Shown: positions 8,744 through 17,480, numbered from the stretch's first letter. The stretch: DNA of 64,000 nt from Devosia aquimaris (GCF_020169335.1 NZ_JAIEZN010000002.1:434001-498000), one strand, 5' to 3'. Numbers and translations are program-made. The notes: generated by a model not told the origin, from the letters alone.

Positions 8744-9676
8744 CTTACGCGGTCCGATGGCAGCATCGCGCAGAGCATCGTGCTCGCGCGGGACGGCACG
8801 CAAATCCGCTCCGCCTTCAGCGGAACATTGGTCTCGCGGCAGATCACGCTGCCAACGGGCGATGTCGTGCGGGTCAATACCAGCGGCGGCGTGCTGTCGA
8901 TCTCCCTCGGCGATGACCCCCGGCTTCTGTTGCAGTCAGCCTGGACGGCGCGCGGTCCGCGGGTTATCCGCGCCCGGCAGCACCTGGCCTTTCTGGGTGA
9001 TGAGCAGACCATCATTGATCCCGAGGTCGGGGCTGGTCCTGGGACGTCGGCGCGTGGGCCTAACGTCATTACGGTGCTGCCCAATCTGGGGGCCCTTATC
9101 GCCCTGGCGCTGGTCTCGCTCCACTCGATGCTGCGGGCGGCGCCTGCAAGCCAGGGATTGGGCGAGAAGGATCGACCGATCCTGGTACCCAAGGCATGGG
9201 CCTGGGAGGGCGACAACGGGGTCGTGCCAATTATGGTCGACGCACTGCCGGCGGACCGCGTTCGGCAGGCCTGCAAATACTTGCCTGATGTTCAGCAATG
9301 GACCGATTCCGCCGCACTGCGGTTAGCCCCACAAAGGCCAACCATGACAGCTCGGCAAGGGGGCACAAAGGTGCACTACGCCGTAAAGCAAACAGTGGAA
9401 GCGGCCAGGGCAGCATCTCCATTGGCGCGAGCAATATTACACGCAGAGCTGAGCTTCACGGCTGAAGCTGGCATCGTCCGCTATGGGACCCTAGGCAGTA
9501 CGCGATTGGACGTCTTTGAGGACAGCCGCAACGATATGGGCGCTATATGCGTCTATGATATCAAGACGGGGCAACGGGGAATTGGGGCAGATCAGCTCAG
9601 GGCAATCGCGGACGTGATCAAAGCTCGCTATAATGGTGCGCCCTTCTATATTTTGGAGGTACGACCAATCCCATGA
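8744..9676 (+). pseudogene. MuF-type toxin, C-terminal part with PD-(D/E)XK-like nuclease domain
   Basis: The frame continues to 9676 without a break. A beta-rich linker (GDVVRVNTSGGVLSISLGDD) and a hydrophobic stretch (PNLGALIALALVSLHSML) lead to the last 110 residues. That end resembles restriction-endonuclease-fold toxins: an early Glu in HAELSF, then GSTRLDVFED (core Asp), then CVYDIKTG (Asp-Ile-Lys in place of ExK), then a helix and the closing EVRP. The predicted activity is DNA or RNA cleavage. The stop overlaps the immunity-like start by four bases (ATGA). Third-codon positions look more AT-rich than in neighbours, which suggests transfer, but I have not counted them. The frameshift may have silenced it. 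Confidence 0.65.
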
Positions 9677-10422
9677 CCACGGTGGCTGAAGTCAAGCGCT
9701 GGACGCGGCCGATACTGGCCGAGCATCCCGATCTTGTCCTTGAGAAGCGCGATCTTTATCTCAAGCCGCTCCGTCACATTTACAGGGCGATCGAGTTTCT
9801 CGGTTCTTCGCAGCGAACCTTTCCTACACCAACGGCGCGATTCGGCGTCTTGTTTGCGCCTCCGTCAGTGCAGATGAGTCATTCCATGGGGCTCGACTTG
9901 CCCGTTGGCTATTCGACCGATCCGCATTTCCAGGCGCTGCTGGAGAGCGAAACCCGCAAGGCCCTGGACGGAACATTGCGCCGCCTCGATACCATCGAGG
10001 CCTTCTATGAACTGACCCGGGAAGACAATCTGATCTGGCGCGTGTTGTGCACGGGGCTCTCCTGGTCACCCATGCTGCAGGCGGCCGTGCTGGTGGCATT
10101 GGGGAAGTTCCCCGAGGCCCGTCAGGTGACAACGGCCTATATCGAGCAGGCCAACGAGCCCGCTCTGCGCGCCGCGCTCGCCTCCGGTCAGGCGCTCCTA
10201 GCCAAACGGTCCAGGAGCAGCGACGCAAAATATCGCATCAGCGACGCGACCACTTTTCTCAAGCGCCTGAGCGATGTCCGGCTGCTCGACGCGGGTGCCC
10301 AGGCCAATGACCGCAGTGGCCTTGCGGCGCTGCTGCGGATCTGGGAGCAGGAGCGCGTGCGGCGTCTCGGCATTGAGCATCTCTGGGAACCGACGCCATT
10401 TCCGCTCGAGCGGAGCCCATGA
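9673..10422 (+). CDS. putative toxin immunity protein, paralogue 1
   Basis: A 249-residue protein I do not recognise as a named family. It begins four bases inside the end of the nuclease toxin and ends four bases inside the next gene, a layout typical of toxin-immunity pairs. It is paralogous to the genes at 10419 and 11319: all three open with MTT-x-AxV-x-RW-x-RP and close with L-WEP-[TS]-P-[FY]-P. Paralogues 1 and 3 share WTRPILAEH near the N-terminus and are both 249 residues long. No signal peptide or membrane helix is visible, so it is probably cytoplasmic. The immunity role is inferred from position only. Confidence 0.65.
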   Translation: MTTVAEVKRWTRPILAEHPDLVLEKRDLYLKPLRHIYRAIEFLGSSQRTFPTPTARFGVLFAPPSVQMSHSMGLDLPVGYSTDPHFQALLESETRKALDGTLRRLDTIEAFYELTREDNLIWRVLCTGLSWSPMLQAAVLVALGKFPEARQVTTAYIEQANEPALRAALASGQALLAKRSRSSDAKYRISDATTFLKRLSDVRLLDAGAQANDRSGLAALLRIWEQERVRRLGIEHLWEPTPFPLERSP

Positions 10423-11180
10423 CCACAGCAGCGCAGGTCAATCGTTGGCTGAGGCCCGTTCTCCAGCAGCGCAGTGACCTTATCTTGCGTAAGCGCATGC
10501 TGGTGGTGCGGCCGGTGCGCCACGTCCTGCGCTGGATTTATTTCAACGGTGCCTCTTGGGACAAAAACCACCCCAAGCCTTACTGGTATATCGACTTTCT
10601 GCCATCGCCGCCCTTTTGGCGCGGGCGTCCCTGGTTCGACGAGATATGGGTTGGCTATACGAGCGATATCAACTTCGAGACCAGCTTGAACGCCAGTGTC
10701 TCGCAGACCATTACGCGCAGACTCGACCAAGTTCCGTCCATAGAGGCGCTTCTCGACAAGACGCAGGGCAGCACTGGGTTCGGCGACGTGGCCGGTCTCA
10801 CGCGGCTAGACGGCCTTGTCGCCTACCACGGTCCCGTACTGGCGGCGGCAGGGCGGATGGCCGAAGCGGCGAAAGTCATCGATGATTGGGTCGGCCGGAC
10901 TGAGGCTGGCTATCTGAACGAGCTGGCTGAAGGCCGGCGGTTGCTCGCCAAACGGCCCAATAGCCGCCTGGGACAAGTAACTTTGCGCCTGGCCACGGAG
11001 TATCTGGACTTGCTTGGTGCGCTCAAAGCACTCGCAGCGCTGTGCAAGTCAGGGGATCGCGCGGAAATTGGAGCCCAGCTACGACAATGGGAGGCCCACA
11101 ACATCACCCGTCTCGGCCTGCTCGACCTCTGGGAGCCCTCCCCCTATCCAGTTGAACTGGGCTGCGGAGATCAGGCCTAG
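10419..11180 (+). CDS. putative toxin immunity protein, paralogue 2
   Basis: A 253-residue paralogue of the flanking genes, starting four bases inside paralogue 1. It keeps the frame MTTAAQVNRWLRPVL, the mid-protein GYTSDINFETSL (compare GYSTDPHFQALL in paralogue 1) and the end LGLLDLWEPSPYP. It is clearly more diverged than paralogues 1 and 3 are from one another, for example in the insertion FNGASWDKNHPKPYWYIDF. That would fit immunity to a different toxin variant, which is inference. No membrane segment or signal peptide is visible. It is probably cotranscribed with the toxin and paralogue 1. Confidence 0.62.
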   Translation: MTTAAQVNRWLRPVLQQRSDLILRKRMLVVRPVRHVLRWIYFNGASWDKNHPKPYWYIDFLPSPPFWRGRPWFDEIWVGYTSDINFETSLNASVSQTITRRLDQVPSIEALLDKTQGSTGFGDVAGLTRLDGLVAYHGPVLAAAGRMAEAAKVIDDWVGRTEAGYLNELAEGRRLLAKRPNSRLGQVTLRLATEYLDLLGALKALAALCKSGDRAEIGAQLRQWEAHNITRLGLLDLWEPSPYPVELGCGDQA

Positions 11181-11238
11181 TCGCCTATCCCTGCCCCCGA
11201 CGCCGCAAGATACTGTCCCGCGCATATGCGGGCAGAGC

Positions 11239-11322
11239 ATGGCGTGCGACATTGCTCCGGCCCTGACGTCTCGATACCGTTAGGTGGCACTCTACATCAT
11301 CGAGGTGCGCCCAAGGCCATGA
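11239..11322 (+). pseudogene. relic of a second toxin gene, internally deleted
   Basis: A 28-codon stretch in one frame: ATG plus 13 codons, a TAG at 11281-11283, then VALYIIEVRPRP and TGA at 11320-11322, overlapping the next start as ATGA. The end aligns with the intact toxin tail (ADVIKARYNGAPFYILEVRP against APALTSRYR-stop-VALYIIEVRP). The sequence before the ATG (11178-11238) also resembles the leader before the first toxin (8265-8330), including TATCCC, TGCCCC and AGCATGG. This fits an in-frame internal deletion of a duplicated toxin, followed by a nonsense mutation. Confidence 0.6.
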
Positions 11323-12068
11323 CGACGATTGCTGAGGTGAAGCGTTGGACGCGGCCGATACTGGCCGAGCATGCTGATTTGGCCCTGAAGCCCCGCATGC
11401 TTTACCTTCGTCCGGTCCATCATATCCATCGGCGCATTCGTTTTCTTGGTTCTTCGGACAGGACCTTTTCCAAGCCCCTGGCAGAATTTCTCATACTGTT
11501 CGGCCCGCCGACGGGACGGTTGAGCGATAATTGGAGCCGTGAGTTGATCGTCGGCTGGTCGACTGACGCTGGTTTTCAGGACACCCTGGCGGCGCATGTG
11601 AGGCGGACGCTAGATTACCCCTTCCGGCCCCTGGCGCAGATAGAGGACCTCTACCGCCTGATGCAGGAAAGCCGGCTGCACTGGCAGCATCAGGCCGAAC
11701 TGCCTTTGGCGCATGACGCCTTCCTCCACGCCTCCGTCCTCGCCGCCCTTGGCCGCTTGCCGGAGGCCTGCGCTGTGGCACAGGCCTATATCGACAAGGA
11801 GGAGGGGAGCTGGCGGGAGATCAGGGCGGAGGCCGAAATCCTGCTCGACAAGCCGAGAAAGCGATCCGAGGGACAATCGCGCATAAGGCTGGCAGACCAT
11901 TTTCTCAAGCCGATGGACGACATGCGGCAGCTCATCGCCCGCGCCAGCATCAACGACCGGCGCGGAGTAGCAGACCTGCTGCATGACTGGGAAAAGCAGA
12001 ATGCCCGGCGCCTTGAGATAGAAGACGATTGGGAGCCGACGCCGTTCCCGCTCGAACGGGACCTTTAG
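11319..12068 (+). CDS. putative orphan immunity protein, paralogue 3
   Basis: A 249-residue protein. The start is the ATG at 11319, where similarity to paralogue 1 begins (EVKRWTRPILAEH in both); an upstream in-frame extension to 11226 is not conserved. The end, DDWEPTPFPLERDL, mirrors HLWEPTPFPLERSP of paralogue 1. It sits behind the toxin relic, so it looks like an orphan immunity gene kept after loss of its toxin. Orphan immunity genes are usual in polymorphic toxin loci and protect against neighbours' toxins. Function here is inferred from layout. No membrane segments are seen. Confidence 0.65.
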   Translation: MTTIAEVKRWTRPILAEHADLALKPRMLYLRPVHHIHRRIRFLGSSDRTFSKPLAEFLILFGPPTGRLSDNWSRELIVGWSTDAGFQDTLAAHVRRTLDYPFRPLAQIEDLYRLMQESRLHWQHQAELPLAHDAFLHASVLAALGRLPEACAVAQAYIDKEEGSWREIRAEAEILLDKPRKRSEGQSRIRLADHFLKPMDDMRQLIARASINDRRGVADLLHDWEKQNARRLEIEDDWEPTPFPLERDL

Positions 12069-12072
12069 GACG

Positions 12073-12840
12073 TTAGCCCAAACTCCCCCGCATCATCGCC
12101 AGTGCATCGGCTGTGCTGCCCGTTGGCTTGAACTCCAGCCCGACGGGGCCGGCATAGCCCTGGGCTTCGAGCCAGGCGAGTTTCTGCTTGAGCGGGAGCG
12201 TGCCGCTGCCGGGTTGGTTGCGGCCGGGGTGATCGGCGATGTGGACGTGAAAGACATGCTCGAGCCCACCGGCGAGGACCGTTTCGGGGTCTTCGCCCAT
12301 CACCATGGAATGGTACATGTCATAGGTCAGCCCGATCTCGGGCCGGTTGACGGCGTCGCAGATGGCCAGGCCCTCGGCGGTGCTGGTGAGATAATAGCCG
12401 GGGTGATCGACGCGATCATTGAGCGGTTCGAGCGCCAGGCGCACGCCGCTGCCCTTGAGCACATCGGCAGAGCGGGCCATGGCCTTGGTCAGCGCATCAT
12501 GCTGGCTGACGCGCTCGACGCCGGCCAGGAAAGGCCCGGACTGGCAGATCAGGATCGGCGCGCCCAGGCGCAGCGCCACGTCGCGGCTTTTTTCGAGACC
12601 GGCGAGAAAGCGGTCGTGATCGCCCTCCCGCGTCAGCTCGGCAAAGGGCTCGGCGACGATGCCGGCCAGTTGCACGCCGGTGTCGCCGAGGGCGCGTTCG
12701 ATGGCGTCCAGATTCTTGTTGGACCACATCCAGAACTCGAAGCGGTCAAAGCCGGCGGCCTTGGCCAGGGCAATGCGCTGGGCAAAATCGTCCGTCTCGG
12801 CGACGAACAGCATTTCGATGCAGGCGGAAAAAGTGGTCAT
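12073..12840 (-). CDS. hyi: hydroxypyruvate isomerase family TIM-barrel protein
   Basis: A 255-residue sugar-phosphate isomerase/epimerase-type TIM barrel. Metal-binding blocks are visible: ALEPLND (Glu), [14 protein letters not shown] (Asp and His), [17 protein letters not shown] and GLEFKP (last Glu). ADxPGRxxPGxG is characteristic of hydroxypyruvate isomerase, which converts hydroxypyruvate to tartronate semialdehyde. It is the last gene of a minus-strand operon and overlaps pyrF by four bases (ATGA). The substrate could also be another 2-keto sugar. Confidence 0.82.
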   Translation of the reverse strand: MTTFSACIEMLFVAETDDFAQRIALAKAAGFDRFEFWMWSNKNLDAIERALGDTGVQLAGIVAEPFAELTREGDHDRFLAGLEKSRDVALRLGAPILICQSGPFLAGVERVSQHDALTKAMARSADVLKGSGVRLALEPLNDRVDHPGYYLTSTAEGLAICDAVNRPEIGLTYDMYHSMVMGEDPETVLAGGLEHVFHVHIADHPGRNQPGSGTLPLKQKLAWLEAQGYAGPVGLEFKPTGSTADALAMMRGSLG

Positions 12841-13535
12841 GCCAGGCGCGTCCCGCTGTTCATGTTCTCAAGGATGGCGCGCGCAGCGGCGGCCGGATCG
12901 GCTGCGGCAATGATGGGCCGCGCCACCACCAGATGGCTGGCGCCATTGCTCAGTGCCTCGCCGGGCGTGGTCACCCGCTTCTGGTCGCCCATGTCACCAC
13001 CGGGCAGGCGAATGCCCGGGGTGACCACGGCCATGGTCGGCCCGACGATCGAGCGCACCATCTGCGCTTCCTGCGCCGAGGCGACCAGCCCGCCGATGCC
13101 GGCGTCGCGCGCCTGCTGCGCCCGCAGCGCCACCAGCCCGGCGGTATCGCGGGCAAAGCCGGCTTCAGCCAGATCGGCATCATCCATCGAGGTCAGCACC
13201 GAGACGCCCAGCACGCAGAGATTGCTGCCGGCGGCGCCGCGTACGGCAGCGCGCATGCACTGCGGATAGGCATGGACGGTCAGCATGGTCGCGCCAGTCT
13301 CGGCGATGGCGGCGACGCCCTTTTCGACCGTATTGTCGATGTCGAGCAGCTTGAGATCGAAGAAGACCTTCTTGCCCGCCTTGAGCAGGTCCTTGCCCAG
13401 GGCGAAGCCATCGGCGCCATAAAAGCACTCATAGCCGATCTTGTAGAAATCGACGCTGTCGCCCAGAAGCGCGACGATTTCCTCGGCGCGCGCGCGTGAC
13501 GAAACGTCCAGCCCCACGATGAGTTGGCCAGCCAT
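12837..13535 (-). CDS. pyrF: orotidine 5'-phosphate decarboxylase PyrF
   Basis: PyrF decarboxylates OMP to UMP, the last step of de novo pyrimidine synthesis. The 232-residue protein carries the catalytic array [16 protein letters not shown] (D and K of DxKxxDI), VHAYP and [12 protein letters not shown], and ends with SHLVVARPI for phosphate binding. The start is ATG 13535 with GGAGGAAAG just upstream; the longer frame to 13757 lacks similarity. The stop overlaps the hyi start by four bases. The histidine phosphatase gene ends 65 bases upstream of the start. Confidence 0.94.
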   Translation of the reverse strand: MAGQLIVGLDVSSRARAEEIVALLGDSVDFYKIGYECFYGADGFALGKDLLKAGKKVFFDLKLLDIDNTVEKGVAAIAETGATMLTVHAYPQCMRAAVRGAAGSNLCVLGVSVLTSMDDADLAEAGFARDTAGLVALRAQQARDAGIGGLVASAQEAQMVRSIVGPTMAVVTPGIRLPGGDMGDQKRVTTPGEALSNGASHLVVARPIIAAADPAAAARAILENMNSGTRLA

Positions 13536-13600
13536 GGTCTTTCCTCCGATGTCGATTGATCGGCCCGGACTAGACCAATTTGCCGCGCGCCGCAACGGCT

Positions 13601-14206
13601 TCAGGCAAACCAGCCGGGCTTGAGATCTTCCATGGCGGTCCAGTCGCAGCCCAGACGGGAGGCTTCGAGATCGAACACGAAGCCATTGCCGCCGCCCCGA
13701 TGGGCATGGCGGCTCTGGTCCTCGCGCCGGTCGATGCGACGGCCACCGACATGGCATTTGAGCAGCGTGCCCACCGCCCCATGGCCGCAGAACACAGCCG
13801 GCGTGCCCCTAGGGACACCAGCCAGCGCCGTCGTCACCGTATGGACGATGCGCCGCTGCGCATCGATGGCCCGCTCCCAGCCATCGATGCTCTCGCGCGG
13901 ATGGGCAAAGAAGCGGTCGGCGGTCTCTTCGAACAGCGCCGGCGGCAGAAAGCCGGTGGCGCTGCGATCATTCTCGCCCATCAGATGGTCGGTCAGCACC
14001 AGCGCCCCGCAGGCCGTGGCGATGATTTCGGCCAGTTCCATGGCCTTGGTCTCGCGGCTCGAAAACACCATGGCGCCCATGGGCACCACGCCCCGAGCCG
14101 CAAAGGCTTCGGCGCGCTGGCGGCCCTCTTCGCTCAGCCCCCACAGCGGCACCGGCACATTGGCGTCTATGCGGACCTGCGGATGGGTGACATAGAGCGC
14201 CAGCAT
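13601..14206 (-). CDS. histidine phosphatase family protein with THP instead of RHG
   Basis: A 201-residue branch-2-like phosphoglycerate-mutase-fold protein. The N-terminal strand is [10 protein letters not shown], where the usual RHG is THP: the nucleophilic His (H8) is kept but the preceding Arg is lost. Later come [13 protein letters not shown] (the S-R-x-x-x-T block), [14 protein letters not shown] and the second His in [14 protein letters not shown]. Related rhizobial proteins share THP, so this is probably a subfamily and not decay. The substrate is unknown. It lies three bases after the FMN reductase gene and is probably cotranscribed with it, pyrF and hyi. Confidence 0.78.
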   Translation of the reverse strand: MLALYVTHPQVRIDANVPVPLWGLSEEGRQRAEAFAARGVVPMGAMVFSSRETKAMELAEIIATACGALVLTDHLMGENDRSATGFLPPALFEETADRFFAHPRESIDGWERAIDAQRRIVHTVTTALAGVPRGTPAVFCGHGAVGTLLKCHVGGRRIDRREDQSRHAHRGGGNGFVFDLEASRLGCDWTAMEDLKPGWFA

Positions 14207-14209
14207 GGC

Positions 14210-14755
14210 CTAGCCCCGCGAAAAGGTCGTCAGTTCGGTGACCATCTGCTCGACCTTCTTGATGATGGCCGGCTCGACGAAATCGCCCTTGTCGTCCAGG
14301 GCCTGGTCGGCCGGGCCGATCCCCAGCAGCGTCGGCACCACCAATGCGCCAACCTTGGTGAGGGATTCGCGCAGATGGCTGAGGCCCCAGATGGTGCCAT
14401 ATTTGCCCGAGCTCACCCCGCCGATGCCGAAATTGGCATGGCGGAAGGGGCTGGGACGCTGGCGGCTGACCCAGGTGATGGTGTTGACCAAAAGCGGCGT
14501 CAGCCCGCCATTGTATTCTGGGCTGGCGATGAAGATGATGTCGTGGCTGCGCCACAGCTCGGCCATCCGCACGGCGGCCTCGGGCACACCATCGGGCTCC
14601 AGATCCTCGTTGAAAATCGGCATGGGGAAATCGCTGAGGTCGACGGAGTTGACCGCAACACCCGCCTCGGCCAGTTTCCTGTCCATATAGGCCTGCAGCG
14701 TCTTGTTGACGGAGCCCTTGCGGATCGATCCGGAGAACGTCAGTGCGGTTTTCAT
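14210..14755 (-). CDS. NADPH-dependent FMN reductase family protein
   Basis: A 181-residue flavodoxin-fold reductase. The N-terminal ALTFSGSIRKGSVNKTL binds FMN phosphate, ASPEYNGGLTPLLVNTITWVSR is the family signature, and GGVSSGKYGTIWGLSHLRESL follows. Such enzymes reduce flavins, quinones or chromate with NAD(P)H in the cytoplasm. The start is ATG 14755 with GAGG upstream; a longer frame to 14887 would overlap the divergent VOC gene and has no family similarity. It is the first gene of the minus-strand operon ending at hyi. Confidence 0.88.
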   Translation of the reverse strand: MKTALTFSGSIRKGSVNKTLQAYMDRKLAEAGVAVNSVDLSDFPMPIFNEDLEPDGVPEAAVRMAELWRSHDIIFIASPEYNGGLTPLLVNTITWVSRQRPSPFRHANFGIGGVSSGKYGTIWGLSHLRESLTKVGALVVPTLLGIGPADQALDDKGDFVEPAIIKKVEQMVTELTTFSRG

Positions 14756-14877
14756 GCCTACCTCGTGAAACTGAATGTCGAAACTGGCCCGGCCCGACCG
14801 TAGAGGCAAGGGTATTGAGCCATTTGCGGCAATGCCAAGGCCATTGAGGCCCCGTTTTGAGAGGAAAGGAAATTGCC

Positions 14878-15285
14878 ATGTCGACAATGATTTTCGTCAA
14901 CCTGCCCGTCCGTGACCTGCCGGCGGCCATGGCCTATTACAAGGCCCTGGGCTTTGACCACAATCCGCAGTTCACCGACGAGACGGCAGCCTGCATTGTC
15001 ATCAGCGACACGATCTTCGCCATGCTGCTGACCCATGACAAGTTCGCCCAGTTCTCCAGCGCCCCCATTCCCGATCCCCAGCAGCAGACGCAGGCGCTCT
15101 ATGCGCTGTCGCGCGACAGCCGCGCGGCTGTCGACGCTATTGCCGAAGCCGGGCTCAAGGCGGGCGGCCGCGAGACGCGCGATGCGCAGGACTATGGCTT
15201 CATGTTTTCCCGCGCCATCGCCGATATCGATGGCCATGTCTGGGAATATGTCTGGATGGATATGAGCCAGGTGCCGCAAGAGTAA
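14878..15285 (+). CDS. VOC family protein (glyoxalase-like)
   Basis: A 135-residue VOC protein with the paired fold: opening MIFVNLPVRDLPAAMAYYKALGF, middle ISDTIFAMLLTHDKF and closing ADIDGHVWEYVWMDMSQVP. The pattern MIFVNLPVxDLxxSxxFYxxLGF is typical of the lactoylglutathione-lyase-like group often found in Rhizobiales. The substrate is unknown. Start ATG 14878 is preceded by AAGGA at a seven-base gap. It is divergent from the FMN reductase gene, and the 122-base spacer should hold both promoters. Confidence 0.84.
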   Translation: MSTMIFVNLPVRDLPAAMAYYKALGFDHNPQFTDETAACIVISDTIFAMLLTHDKFAQFSSAPIPDPQQQTQALYALSRDSRAAVDAIAEAGLKAGGRETRDAQDYGFMFSRAIADIDGHVWEYVWMDMSQVPQE

Positions 15286-15314
15286 GGCTGGGGCTTTGCC
15301 GGCGTGGCGCCGTC

Positions 15315-15392
15315 CACTGATCGTCACCACCGGGATTGTCCCGTTGGTCCTTGGCGCCAAAAACGGAATTGCCCGGACAAGCCGGGCAATGA
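15315..15392 (+). repeat. paired-hairpin repeat, degenerate copy
   Basis: A degenerate left arm (GTCACCACCGGGATTGTCCC) is followed by ATTGCCCGGACAAGCCGGGC and AATGACG. The right arm is nearly identical to arms at 49999, 50295 and 52820. A dispersed REP-like palindrome, with no T-run, between the VOC gene and dnaJ. Confidence 0.7.
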
Positions 15393-15494
15393 CGATAGGG
15401 AGGAAAGTTGGGGCGCTTGGCCCAGCCATTCGAGCGGAGCGCGCATGGCCTTGAGGCCTGAAATCGCGCCACCGGCGCGATTTTTTCTATGCCC

Positions 15495-16625
15495 CTAGGC
15501 TTCGAACATCTTCTTGATCTTGTCGAAGAAGCCGCCCGAGGTCGGGTTGGTTTCCTCGGTCTCGAGCTTGGCGAATTCTTCGAGCAATTCGCGCTGGCGA
15601 CGGCTGAGCGCCTGGGGCGTCTCGATGTCGAGCTGCACATAGAGATCGCCGACATCCTTGCTGCGCAGCACCGGCATGCCCTTGCCCTTGAGGCGCACAC
15701 GCTGGCCCGGCTGCGTGCCGGCGGCGACCTTGACCTTGGCGCGGGCGCCATCGAGCGTGGGAACCTCGAATTCGCCGCCCAGGGCCGCAGTGGTCATGGC
15801 GATGGGCACGCGGGCATAGAGATCGGCGCCGTCGCGCTGGAACAGATCATGCGGGCGCAGCGAGATGAAGATATAGAGATCGCCCGGCGGGCCACCGCGC
15901 AGCCCGGCCTCGCCCTCATTGGCGAGGCGAATGCGGGTGCCGTCCTCGATGCCTTTTGGAATATCGACGCTGAGCTTGCGGTTTTCCTGTCGGCGACCCT
16001 GGCCACCGCAATCGGTGCAGGGCTGGTCCATCATCTGGCCGCGACCCTGGCACACCGGGCAGGTGCGCTCGATGGTGAAGAACCCCTGCGCCGCGCGCAC
16101 CTTGCCATGGCCATTGCACTGGCGGCAGGTATGGGTGCCGGTGCCGGGCTTGGCGCCGCTGCCATCGCAGGTGGTGCAGCCCACAAGGGTGGGCACGTCG
16201 ATCTCGACGGTGCGGCCCTCAAAGCTTTCTTCGAGGCTGATTTCCAGGTTATAGCGCAGATCGCTGCCGCGCAGCTTGGAAGCCCCGCCGCCACCGCGCC
16301 GGCCGCCGCCCATGAAGTCGCCAAAAATGTCCTCAAAAATATCGGACATCGACGAATTGAACTCCGGACCAAAGCCGGAGGGACCACGCCCGCCGCCATT
16401 CTCGAAGGCGGCATGGCCGAACCGGTCATAGGCGGCGCGCTTCTGGCCATCCTTGAGCGTGTCATAGGCCTCGTTGATTTCCTTGAATCGCGCCTCGGCC
16501 GCCGCATCGCCAGGGTTGCGGTCGGGGTGATGCACCATGGCCAGCTTGCGATAGGCGCTCTTGAGAGCGGCGTCATCGGCGCCCTTCTGCACACCGAGCA
16601 CCTCGTAGAAATCCCGTTTGGACAA
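15495..16625 (-). CDS. dnaJ: chaperone protein DnaJ
   Basis: DnaJ stimulates DnaK ATPase and delivers unfolded clients. The 376-residue protein has a J domain (residues 1-68, HPD at 33-35), a Gly/Phe-rich linker and four zinc-binding CxxCxGxG repeats ([32 protein letters not shown]). The C-terminal substrate domain follows, so it is a full type I DnaJ. No ATG lies near the J domain. TTG at 16625 ([10 protein letters not shown]) is chosen, with GGAG ten bases upstream; the frame continues to 16721 without similarity. dnaK lies upstream but is separated by another gene and a terminator. Confidence 0.95.
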   Translation of the reverse strand: MSKRDFYEVLGVQKGADDAALKSAYRKLAMVHHPDRNPGDAAAEARFKEINEAYDTLKDGQKRAAYDRFGHAAFENGGGRGPSGFGPEFNSSMSDIFEDIFGDFMGGGRRGGGGASKLRGSDLRYNLEISLEESFEGRTVEIDVPTLVGCTTCDGSGAKPGTGTHTCRQCNGHGKVRAAQGFFTIERTCPVCQGRGQMMDQPCTDCGGQGRRQENRKLSVDIPKGIEDGTRIRLANEGEAGLRGGPPGDLYIFISLRPHDLFQRDGADLYARVPIAMTTAALGGEFEVPTLDGARAKVKVAAGTQPGQRVRLKGKGMPVLRSKDVGDLYVQLDIETPQALSRRQRELLEEFAKLETEETNPTSGGFFDKIKKMFEA

Positions 16626-16941
16626 GAACCTGTGTCTCCAATACGTTGCCGTCGCGGCGCGCGCGCCCGGCCCGAACCTGGCCCCTAGATGGCAATCGAC
16701 GGCACGACTCACAAGGGGCACGGGCCACGGGCATGGCCTTAAGCGCGTTTTGCGGTCGTTTTCCGCCCGATTGGCCGCGATGGCGACCGGGGCAAACCAA
16801 TTGCCGCTGATGTATCAATTGCCGGCCCTGGCTTCAACATGGCTGTTGGCAAGGCTTTTGCGCGCCTGACGCGGGCCTGCTGGCGGTCCGTCCCGGCCAG
16901 CGGCGTCTGGATTCACGTGAAACCAAACGCCCGATCTGGCC
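16626..16941. other. intergenic region upstream of dnaJ
   Basis: No convincing gene. On the minus strand there is a possible sigma-70-type promoter for dnaJ: TTGAAG (16832-16837) and TACATC (16809-16814), 17 bases apart. I see no RpoH-type CTTG/CCTAT pair here. The left end of the unknown gene is preceded by a parS-like site. Confidence 0.4.
16909..16924 (+). promoter_or_regulatory. parS-like palindrome (site 2 of 7)
   Basis: GGATTCACGTGAAACC, the same 14-base core as site 1, in the spacer between the unknown 152-residue gene and dnaJ. Confidence 0.55.
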
Positions 16942-17400
16942 TCAGCCGATCACGTCGGCGACGGCTACGCCCTTGTCCATCAGCTTCTTGCGGGCGGCAT
17001 TGACCACATCGACGCTGAAGCTGTCCTCGTGGCGCATGACGATGGCTTCGCCCGTCAGCGCGGCCTTGCCACCGGCCACCAGCTGGTCGAAGCCGTCGCT
17101 GATCGCCTCTTCCATCATCTGGTCGGCCAGCACGCGCTCGGCGCCCACCCGCTTGTGCTTGGCACGCACCTTGACCAGCCGCGTCACGCGGCCGTTGTCG
17201 GCGGTGCGGAATTCCTCGGCAGCCACCAGGCTGGTCCAGAATTCGCGTTCGATATCGCCGTCATGGGCGTTGCCGGCCAGCTCGGCAATGCGGATCTGGC
17301 AGGCAAAGGCCAGGTCCGGATAGCCAAGACGGACGGCATTGGCCATCAGCTTGCGCAGTTTGTCGGGGTCGGTGAAGCTTTGGGGGTCTGGAATGTTCAT
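16942..17400 (-). CDS. conserved hypothetical protein between dnaK and dnaJ
   Basis: A 152-residue soluble protein of no family I recognise. The N-terminal part, [25 protein letters not shown], looks like a short helical repeat. The middle has paired basic motifs ([16 protein letters not shown]) and the end is [20 protein letters not shown]. There is no signal peptide or membrane helix. It lies on the same strand as dnaK and dnaJ, but a strong terminator follows dnaK, so it probably has its own promoter or depends on read-through. A chaperone role would rest only on position. Confidence 0.7.
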   Translation of the reverse strand: MNIPDPQSFTDPDKLRKLMANAVRLGYPDLAFACQIRIAELAGNAHDGDIEREFWTSLVAAEEFRTADNGRVTRLVKVRAKHKRVGAERVLADQMMEEAISDGFDQLVAGGKAALTGEAIVMRHEDSFSVDVVNAARKKLMDKGVAVADVIG

Positions 17401-17429
17401 GGATCACCTTACCCAGTTCCCCGGCAAAC

Positions 17430-17458
17430 AAAAAGGGGCCCGGCTGGCGCCGGACCCC
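17430..17458 (-). terminator. rho-independent terminator after dnaK
   Basis: On the minus strand, GGGGTCCGGC and GCCGGGCCCC form a ten-pair stem with one mismatch and loop GCCA, followed by TTTTTG. It lies 23 bases past the dnaK stop. Confidence 0.88.
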
Positions 17459-17480
17459 AATATCTGCTCGGTCAGCCCGC

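Noticed and set aside
8331-9676. Programmed -1 frameshifting in the toxin gene
   Set aside because: No X-XXY-YYZ slippery heptamer or clear downstream pseudoknot near 8739-8756; mutation or sequence error is simpler.
8268-12070. Prophage or integrative element around the toxin
   Set aside because: No integrase, portal, terminase or tail genes, no tRNA and no flanking direct repeat that I could see; only the MuF domain is phage-like.
16618-16869. Possible 83-residue gene upstream of dnaJ
   Set aside because: It overlaps the dnaJ start region, has no ribosome site and no recognisable pattern.
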